Part shown: positions 29,290 to 36,055 of the stretch, one piece after another
Numbering within the stretch: position 1 is the first letter of the stretch
Layout: each line of letters opens with the position of its first letter
Source of the DNA: Gnetum montanum
Taxonomy: Eukaryota; Streptophyta; Gnetopsida; Gnetales; Gnetaceae
Length of the DNA: 36,055 nt
Direction: 5' to 3'
Assembly: GCA_015680685.1 (NCBI GenBank)
Contig: MNCI01023402.1
Span: 482,758-518,812, forward strand
Made by a program: the position numbers and the translations under genes
The notes under the pieces: generated by a model
Database searches by the model: none
What the model saw: the letters and a program-made list of their open reading frames with translations, nothing else
What the model was told of the DNA's origin: nothing

Positions 29290-30330
29290 TGTGGATGAGC
29301 AAGGCCCTAGATGGGAAGGTCTCGAAGACGATGTAAGATCCCTTCCACAATGTTTGAAACTTGGTTGGTTGGGATACGTGTGAGGGATTCCAATATAACA
29401 CTTTGTCTCCACATCGAAACGTGACCTTCCAAATCCTAAGATCATGTTATTTTTTGTTGTAGGCCTTGTGGATCTCATTGGAGGATAGGGCCACTAATCG
29501 ATTTTCATCTAGCACACTTAAATTGATCAGTCATTCATGTTGTGCTAGCGGTAGGTCAAGGCCGAGGTCACTGGCGGTGGATAGTGTTCAGAGTTCTGCA
29601 TGGATTAGAAGTGTTGGCAACTTTTCGTACACTAACTCATAGGGAGAGTACCCTACAGGAAGTTTCCAAGTGGAGCAATAGGCCCATAGGGCATCGTTAA
29701 GCTTAGTGCTTCAATCCCTCTTGTATTTGCTAATGGTTCGGGTAAGGATCTTGGTGATCTCTCTATTGGTGACTTTGGCTTGCCCGTTGGCTTGGGGTGA
29801 TAGGGAGTTGTGAATTTATGTGTTATCCCTAAGTGTTGCATAAGTTTCCAAAAAGTGACACCTGTAAAGTGAGTTCCATTATCTGAAATGAGTGCACGTG
29901 GCACTCCAAACCTGTTAACGATTTTTTGTTGGAAAAATCGTGCGACGGTGTTGAAAGAACAGTCGACGATGGCTGCCGCTTCAACCCACTTTGTACAGTA
30001 GTCCACAACTACGATAATGTATGCCTTTCCATTTGACAGGGATTTGATGGATCCCATGAAGTCGATGCCCCAAATGTCAAAGGGCTTTAGTGTCTGGATC
30101 CATTGTTGAGGTCCCTTTAACCGTACCGTCATCCCACTATCCCTTTGGCATTGTTCACAGGAGCGGGTGAACCATTGTGCATCCCTGAAGATAGTGGGCC
30201 AATAATACCCTGCAAGCAGGATCTTAATGGCAGTGCGGCATCCAGCATAGTGGCCCCCACAAGGACCCTCATGAGCATCCTAGAGGATGCGTAGCATATC
30301 ATCGTCAGAGACACACCATCAAACCAAGCC
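29290..30330 (-). pseudogene. Integrase of element C
   Basis: Zinc domain HEGPCGGHYAGC, then YYWPTIFRDA and SCEQCQRDSG (H-H-C-C). Core: FDIWGIDFMG (D), VDYCTKWVEA, LISDNGTHFTG (D), then PYHPKPTGKPKSP where the family has a GQ.E-type block, so the catalytic Glu region is altered. The C-terminal part keeps GDKVLYWNPS. Breaks occur near 30300 and after 29660. It would insert element cDNA; it cannot function as it stands. Confidence 0.85.
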
Positions 30331-30559
30331 ATCTACGCACACCTTGTAAAGATGGCCATTGATTTCCATGAAACGCTTGGCCTTGTGGAGAAACTATTGT
30401 TTCTATTGATGGTTCCACTCCTTAGGAAGCTCTTGGTTTGTGAGGTAGGTAAGGATGTAGTTGAACCAAGGGGATTCCTTGGTTGCTTGAGGATTAACCA
30501 CGCCTATGAAGAGGAGTTCATCTGGAAATTGGTCAGATAAGGGCTCCTCCTCTTCTGTG

Positions 30560-31000
30560 TCATCCCATCATAACCGAGACAAGTGGTCAGCAACCACATT
30601 CTTAGTTCCCTTTCTGTCTACCATGGTAAGATCAAACTCCTGAAGAATCACTAGCCATCGGATAATGCAGGGGCTCATCGTTGGTTTGTTCATCAGGAAC
30701 CGGATGACGCTGCGGTCAGTATGCACAAACACCTCATATCCGAGCACATAGTACCAGAATTTTTCCAAGGCGAACACCACCTCCATAAATTCCTTTTCGG
30801 TGGTGGTGTAGTTCAACTGAGCACCCACAATACTACAACTTGCATAGTGGATATAATAAGGATGTTTCTGATCGTCACACTGTGTAAGCACGGATCTCAT
30901 GACGAAGTTGGATGCATCTGTCATAATGTGAAAGGGTCTGGACTAATCAGGGGCTCGTAGAATTGGAGTTTCTATGAGTTTCTATTTTAGCACTTGGAAT
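30560..31000 (-). pseudogene. RNase H of element C
   Basis: MTDASNFVMRSVLTQ (catalytic D), LNYTTTEKEFMEVVFALEKF (E), and YEVFVHTDRSVIRFLM (D) are in the gypsy RNase H order, followed by NVVADHLSRL, which ends the domain. Stops lie just upstream near 30943. It follows RT directly in the same polyprotein. Confidence 0.85.
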
Positions 31001-31020
31001 GCAGATTCACACTCCTTGGT

Positions 31021-31860
31021 CTAGATGAACAAAGAGTCCTTCTTTGTCAGCTCTACCAACGGCTTGGCAATCTTCGAGAAGTTTTCAATGAATCTCCGGT
31101 AGTAACTAGTGGGTCCAAGGAATGATTGAACATCTTTGAAGATACTTGGTTGACGGGTGATTCCTTGGATAACCCTGATCTTTTCAGGATCTACGCTGAT
31201 CCCTATTTGTGAGATGCGATGCCCCAACACAATGCCTTCTTGGACCATCAAATGGCTTTTCTGCCAATTGAGCCATAGATTGGTGTCTACACACCGTTTG
31301 AGAACTTGCTCAAGATGGTCCAAGGCTTGCTCGAATGTGGCCCCATAGGTGGAGAAGTCATCCATGAAGACTTCCACACCATTGTCAATTTATTGCTGGA
31401 AAATGCTTAGGACAAGGCGTTGGAACGTAGCGGGCGCATTGCATAGGCCAAAGGGCATCTTCTTGTATGCGAAAGTCCCCCATGGACTCGTGAAAGTAGT
31501 TTTGGCCTGGTCCTCTGGTGCTATTTGGATTTGGTTATAACCACTATAACCATCCAAAAAGCTATAGTAGTGGTGCCCTGCTATGGTGTCCAACACTTGG
31601 TCCACAAATGGGAGTGGGAAGTGGTCCTTGAAGGTCACCATATTCAGCAACCAGAAATCAATACAAACCCTCCACTTACTACCTTTCTTGGGCATGATAA
31701 CGAGTGGGCTAACCCATTTACTATTAGCAATAGAATAAATGAATCCCACCTTTAGCAACTATTTGATTTCATATTTTACAACCTGCTTTAATTTTTGATT
31801 CAACCGTCTTTGTGGTTGTCTTCATGGCTTCATGGAAGGGTCAAGATAGATTCGATGCTG
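31021..31860 (-). pseudogene. Reverse transcriptase of element C
   Basis: Blocks: NSKWVSPLVIMPKKGSKWRV, CIDFWLLN, FPLPFVDQVLDTIAG, YSFLDGYSGYNQIQIAPEDQ, KMPFGLCNAPATFQR, then a TAA at about 31389 in FQQ*, catalytic VFMDDFSTYG (31370-31340), KSHLMVQEGIVLGHRIS and FLGPTSYYRRFI. FMDDF with EGIVLGH is characteristic of Athila RTs. The catalytic Asp pair is intact; the frame is not. Confidence 0.9.
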
Positions 31861-32111
31861 GCAAACCCTAGGATCAACTCCCGTCAAAGCAGGATATGAC
31901 CATGTGAATGTAGCAACCCATTTGTTTACTACCTCCAGCAACTTCTTCTTCTGTTCTAGAGCAAGGGTGGCATTAATGATTACCAGCTTGCCATTTTGCA
32001 AAAATGCATACTCTAAGTGAGCCGGTAAAGACTTTAATCCAGGGGCTCTTGTTTGAAGCTCTCATGGATTTCTAGCTATCCCCAGTCATCTTGGTCATCA
32101 ATAGTGGAGAC

Positions 32112-32455
32112 CTATTGATGAATCTCTTTCATTTCATCTCTGCTATCAATGTAGGCTTGTACAAGCCCCTCTGATGGTTCCATGCACAATGTGCTGCTAG
32201 CATTAGCTGTCAGCCACTGGGTGCCTTCTTGGTTAGTGGTTGCTGCGTATAGGCACTGTTGAACAGGTGATTCCTCGGTACACCAGCTGCATGCTTGAAT
32301 GGATATCCACTTAGCGGACCATAATTGTTGCACATAGTTGCACCTTGAGTCACTGTACACGATGCATGGAACGCGTTTCTTCTCAATCTTCCTGAAAGGA
32401 TTTTCCTTGGAAATTTCAAGGGATAGATCGCGGAGGCCTAGTCGTGCGTCCACTA
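32112..32455 (-). other. Protease-RT linker region of element C
   Basis: An open stretch of 113 codons (VDARLGLRDLSLEISKENPF and following) continues in frame after the protease stop at about 32461 and covers the linker. This type of segment (LSL..GKE...F) normally follows the Athila protease. No separate domain. Confidence 0.55.
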
Positions 32456-32462
32456 TGCTTAG

Positions 32463-32822
32463 CTAGGCCCTTCCCATGATGATTGGGAAGCTTCCCTTAC
32501 AATTCTCTACACGGATGACCAGGAAATCAGCAGGGTAGGACCACCCACAAACGGTGGTCACAATGTCCTCCACCAATCCCAAGGGAACGGTGATGGACTG
32601 GTCTGCGAACTCAAGACGGATGTTGCTCTTGTTTAGCGGGGACAGGTTCCAGTTCTTGTACATATCATGAGAGATCAAATTAACCCCTGACCCTGAGTCC
32701 AAAAGAGCTTTGCATGGCTCATTCCTTGCCACCTGAAAATAGATGAGGGGGCTTCCTAGATCAGTTAATTTCCAGGGAAGGTGACCTGCTTTGATCCAGT
32801 CAGTCATAACATGTGTGAGCAT
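32463..32822 (-). pseudogene. Aspartic protease of element C
   Basis: PCKALLDSGSGVNLISHDMY contains the active-site triad DSG followed by the hydrophobic loop. IRLEFADQSITVPLG and PADFLVIRVENCKGSFPIIM complete the retropepsin-like order, ending near the usual GRA motif and a TAG. It would cleave Gag-Pol. The triad is intact within a 119-codon frame, but its neighbours are broken. Confidence 0.85.
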
Positions 32823-33329
32823 GACCGTCTAGACGTTGGAGTGCTATTGTTGTTGGCTTGGAGGCTGCTCTGGCAGTGGAATAGTGGAGGCACTTATAGG
32901 TTCAAAGGCACTGGCCACAGGTGTATGCGAGGGTATGTTCACATTGTTGGGCTGGAAAAAGGGATGTTTCTATGGCTGGGATTCTGGTCCACTCAGCTGG
33001 GGAGTCGGTTGCAAGTTAACAGCCCTCGTAGCATTTCATTGCTGCAGTTGTGGCAGTATCTCTCCCTACATCAGAGGTGCAAGTGGTAGTTGAGTGGGAT
33101 GTGGTGGATGAATGGCAGGAGAAGGTGATGGAGGATAGAAGAGATGTTGGTTTTCCCCTCAGGGTGATGGAGATTGAGGACGAAAATACTTCGGGGGGTG
33201 GTAATGACTTTGAAAGGCCACATGGTTGGAAGAGTCCCTTGGAGAGATTGGTTGCTGAACATAGTACCCATAAGGATCTAGCTATTTGTAAGGGTACTGC
33301 TACCTTGGAGGTGGCATCCCCCATGTTTG

Positions 33330-35332
33330 TGGGTGCTACCATTGTTGGAAGTATTCATACGGTTGCGGTGGCGCTCCACTTGGATAGTATCCTTGCTGCT
33401 GCTGGTGGAATCGCCTAGAATTGCCTTGTGGATAAGGCAACCTTCGGGGTGTTTGCCTTTGTGCCAAGCGTGGATTCAATGCATACACCTCAGACTCTTG
33501 AAGATGTGACACCACAGGACAACATCCCTTAGGATGTTCATATTGGCATATGCCACATTCATCTTCCTCCTCGGTGTCAGAGTCTACAACCTGCTCTACT
33601 ATAGCAACCTTGCCCTTTCCCTTATATTGGGCACATTCAGCTTCCTTCTTCTTGCGTCGATTGTGGTCATTACCTTGTGCTCTAGACTCCTCTATAATTT
33701 TGAACACGCTTTGGACCCTTACGTCCACAGAGTCCAACATGTTATCCACCTTTTCCGAAATTTCAAATGTGAAATTTTGTAACAACAAAGTCTTTCGGTT
33801 TACCGCTATTTTTAGCGATGATTCTTCCTCCTCATCACAAAAACTGACTTCCCTTTTTCTGAGGGAAGGATCTTGGTTGAATTCTTCTACACTCTCCTTT
33901 TTCCTAAGTTCTCCTTCCTCCTTGGCCACTTGTTCAATGAGGCATTGCAGTTGATGGGCCTTGAGCTCTGATAGTCGTCCCTGGGCGTAGACGCCAAGGA
34001 TCTTTCACGTTTCAAAATGGAGCCCATCAATGATGTGGCGAGGCTGTGCCTGCTGAGTGTAACCATGACTAGGGCACCAATGCAANGGCTGTGCCTGCTG
34101 AGTGTAACCATGACTAGGGCACCAATGCAACAATGAGTAGTACCTACTCATGGCAGCATCCAAGGGTTCATGTTTCCTTTGTTTACAGCCTTGGATCTAT
34201 TGTCTCAGGTTCGCCGCTCTGGAGTATGTTTGATATTTGTCATTGAAAATTTCAAGCATCATACTCCATCTTCTAATTGATTCCAACTCCAAGGATCGGT
34301 ACCAACTTTCAGCTTCTTTGATGAGTGTGCAAGGGAACAGCTTTAGCCTTTTCTAATCATTGTCAATGTTTTGTAGGGTGCAGGCATCATGGAATGCCTG
34401 CAGGTGGGTCTACGGATCACAATTGTATTCCCCTTCAAATCTAGGGATTTTGTTCATATTAATGCGCTTGATCTGGCTATCCTTTATGTGCCTACTAGGA
34501 ATTTGAACTACCTAGAGATCTAGAGCATACTCTGGATAGCCAACAACGGCTCATCTGAATCATAGTTTTGCTGAGGACCATGACGTCTGTGACGATTTCG
34601 GCTATCCCTCCTTTCATGTCAGTGAGCATCACGCGATGGTTCACGTGTTTCCTCATGTTTCTTCTTTTGATCCTTCCAAACCTTTTTTCCCCCATCCTTT
34701 TGCTTCCTCCTACCCCGGTTATGATCAGAGCCTGAGCTGAATGAAGAAGAAGGAGAGCGAGAGGATGGAGAAGATGGAGAGGGATCTCTCCCTCTACCCT
34801 GATTACGGTCTTGATCGTCCCGTTCATCCTTGCTATGTGACCCTCCATCCCCTTGGGAATCTTGGCCACCTAGGTGCTTGGAATGAATCATGGATTGGAG
34901 AACCTAATGCCCCAAGGGAATTTTGGTTGAATGGGTGTCATGAAAGACGGAATCCCCATTGTCTGGTAGCCCTTGTAAAAATAACGGGTTACTGAATTGT
35001 TTCCCCTTCAACTGTTCATATCTATCCACTTGCTGCTGATCTCTTGCTCATTGAGCCTCATTAGGACGATAGTCCCGGTAGTCATGGTCCTCCATGACAT
35101 ACTCTACTCCAAGGCCCTGGATGCCCAATCTGCCAAGATTGTGAAATAGCATCACAGGAGCTGATCGGTCGAGAGGGTGTACAATATTGCCCTCCATGTC
35201 TCGCCATCATGGATGCTCATCTTGATATAGGATGAATGTGAAATCAGGGACGTACTCATCGAGATGCTTGTACACCACCCAATACTCTTGTGGCATCGGT
35301 GGGGTGGATATCTCCCTCCTGTGAGAAGACAT
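33330..35332 (-). pseudogene. Gag of element C
   Basis: The probable start is MSSHRREISTPPMPQEYW at 35332, about 145 bases after the primer-binding site. A charged region (RKQKDGGKKVWKDQKKK) near 34680 is followed by the capsid domain (MNKIPRFEGEYNCDP, LKLFPCTLIKEAESWYRSL, SRYYSLLHWCP) at about 34460-34110. A long 197-codon open end at 33929-33336 holds a Cys/His motif CGICQYEHPKGCC and a Gln/Pro-rich tail. At least three TAG codons stand where Trp or Gln is expected. A 44-base assembly duplication around the N at 34086 adds a false repeat. Confidence 0.78.
34042..34130. repeat. Exact 44-bp duplication around a single N (assembly artefact)
   Basis: Positions 34042-34085 and 34087-34130 are identical and separated by one N at 34086. 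Two contig ends that overlap by 44 bases were evidently joined without merging. It shifts the gag frame artificially. Confidence 0.9.
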
Positions 35333-35476
35333 GCTAGACGTTAGATGGTCCACGTAATTGATGTACCTTAATACTAACTTTAATCTACCTAGTGTGCGTG
35401 AATGTTTCTATCTTGGGTTTGTTCCAATGACTTGAATGATAATTTCACTAAGGTTAGATGATGCATGTAAGACTTA

Positions 35477-35498
35477 CAGTCCCCGGTGACGGCACCAA
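35477..35498 (-). other. Primer-binding site of element C
   Basis: On the minus strand the LTR end CGCTCATCA is followed directly by TTGGTGCCGTCACCGGGGA. This closely resembles the TTGGCGCCGTTGCCGGGGA primer site common in Athila/Tat elements and gives both the direction and the LTR border. Confidence 0.75.
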
Positions 35499-35570
35499 TG
35501 ATGAGCGGCTAGGTATCCCTACGCCCAACCATACGAATCACGAGTGATGAGACACGATTTGCATAGGCCG

Positions 35571-35667
35571 CAATATCGCGTACACGATATCGCGTCCGAC
35601 GGGATATCGCATCCCCCGCAATATCGCATACACGATATCACGTCTTCCCTATGATATCACGTATGCC
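35571..35667. repeat. Array of palindromic ATATCG(C/T) words
   Basis: Words such as GCAATATCGCGTACACGATA, GATATCGC, CAATATCGCATACACGATA and GATATCACGTATG are repeated with a period of about 13-25 bases. Words like CGATAT/ATATCG are self-complementary, so the array can form hairpins. It ends about 25 bases before TATAAATA on the plus strand. Confidence 0.75.
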
Positions 35668-35690
35668 CTATCGCAGTCCACTGCCATATC

Positions 35691-35698
35691 TATAAATA
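35691..35698 (+). promoter_or_regulatory. Plus-strand TATA box in LTR C
   Basis: TATAAATA in CATATCTATAAATAAGATG, 25 bases after the ATATCG array and about 180 bases before an AATAAA word on the same strand. It is opposite to the direction of element C. It could be an antisense LTR promoter. Confidence 0.4.
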
Positions 35699-36055
35699 AG
35701 ATGCGGCACTCCCTTGTTTGGGGATCCCAGTTTTAGAGTAGCGAAGCTCTGGCAGTTTGATCCCTCCAGAGTTAGATTTTTTTCCCGTGTCTGCCCGTAG
35801 TGTGGTGAATGTAATTGTACGGTGTCTTTATTCGAGTGTGCCGTACTTGGACACGCACATGACCGACAATAAAGATCGAGATTACTTCATCATTGCAGCA
35901 TTCACTTTGTCATTTATTTATTTAATGTTATTTACTGTTTTCTCTCTCTCACCCTTAAACTCCTAGAACGCGGAACGAGTACAACTTGATTACGAGTATT
36001 TAAGTGTGACTGCTTGGTAGCCCAATGGTGTAGCTAGGATCTATGCTTGGTAACC

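Larger units (their letters stand above)
25565..36055 (-). mobile_element. Element C: Athila-like Ty3/gypsy retrotransposon, minus strand, decayed
   Basis: Reading leftward: 5' LTR (35499 to beyond the window), primer-binding site (35498-35477), gag (35332-33330), protease, RT, RNase H, integrase (to about 29290), 1.7 kb without frames, and an extra ORF (27143-25565). The RT signature VFMDDFSTYG with EGIVLGH and the additional ORF after pol fit Athila-type elements. Gag W codons have become TAG and other frames are shifted, so it is dead. No 3' LTR was recognised at the left end, so it is truncated, rearranged or its LTR is too diverged. Confidence 0.8.
35499..36055 (-). repeat. 5' LTR of element C, incomplete at the window edge
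   Basis: On the plus strand it begins TGATGAGCGGCTAGG (minus end CATCA) next to the primer-binding site. At least 557 bp is visible; the outer border lies beyond the window. It contains an array of ATATCG words (35571-35667), TATAAATA on the plus strand (35691-35698), and AATAAA words on both strands (plus near 35871; minus near 35829). No clear minus-strand TATA box could be assigned. The plus-strand signals may belong to an antisense promoter or another inserted element. Confidence 0.55.

Noticed and set aside
35757-35966. 69-codon ORF on the plus strand in LTR C
   Set aside because: No domain or coding bias; it overlaps the AATAAA and AT-rich LTR sequence.
36010-36055. tRNA-derived SINE start (TAGCCCAATGG) at the right edge
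   Set aside because: Only an A-box-like word before the window ends; too little to support.

Overview
The window is plant nuclear DNA and consists almost entirely of old, nested retroelements. The signs are Ty3/gypsy elements of the Tat and Athila type, decayed fragments of plant genes (a receptor-kinase exon and a phytanoyl-CoA dioxygenase exon, both with intron sequence attached), and an endogenous caulimovirid. The very long and old LTR elements, the AT-rich host sequence and the gapped draft assembly would suit a conifer or another gymnosperm; this is an inference and the sequence does not prove it. I see no prokaryotic genes, tRNA, rRNA or CRISPR.

Layout. (1) Positions 1-1354 are host DNA with one possible small first exon at 403-541. 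(2) Positions 1355-22949 form one large Tat-like LTR retrotransposon, called element A. It is flanked by the 5-bp duplication GGTAG at 1350-1354 and 22950-22954. Its 5' LTR (1355-5658) is split by a second related element, B (2223-4949), which has its own 5-bp duplication CTTGG; the matching empty site is preserved in the 3' LTR of A. Both LTRs of A carry the same two host gene fragments: a receptor-kinase piece on the minus strand and a phytanoyl-CoA dioxygenase exon on the plus strand. The internal region holds decayed gag, protease, an archaeal-type RNase H-like domain, RT, RNase H and integrase, in that order. (3) At 12438-19130 the internal region is interrupted by a rearranged endogenous caulimovirid: a long coat-protein/protease/RT frame carrying only nonsense mutations, plus partial direct and inverted copies of it and of its promoter region. 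This block is flanked by two copies of the integrase 3' end of A (about 11086-12225 and 19132-20260). (4) A 792-base gap, a polypurine tract and the 3' LTR (21126-22949) complete A. (5) Positions 22955-25560 are host-like DNA with a solo LTR relic and short duplications. (6) Positions 25565-36055 hold a minus-strand Athila-like element, C: 5' LTR at the right edge, primer-binding site, gag, protease, RT, RNase H and integrase. After a 1.7-kb non-coding stretch there is an extra ORF resembling the 'putative plant transposon protein' domain, with what looks like its own promoter and a leader intron.

Nothing here looks like an intact functional gene. All retroelement and viral frames carry stops or frameshifts. 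Where two copies can be compared, many stops are explained by C-to-T (or G-to-A) changes, as expected of long-methylated, silenced DNA. The most interesting points are the host gene fragments inside an LTR, the unusual position of the extra RNase H domain, the rearranged virus with its inverted promoter copy, and the palindromic promoter-like module before the extra ORF of element C. All identity figures are hand estimates.
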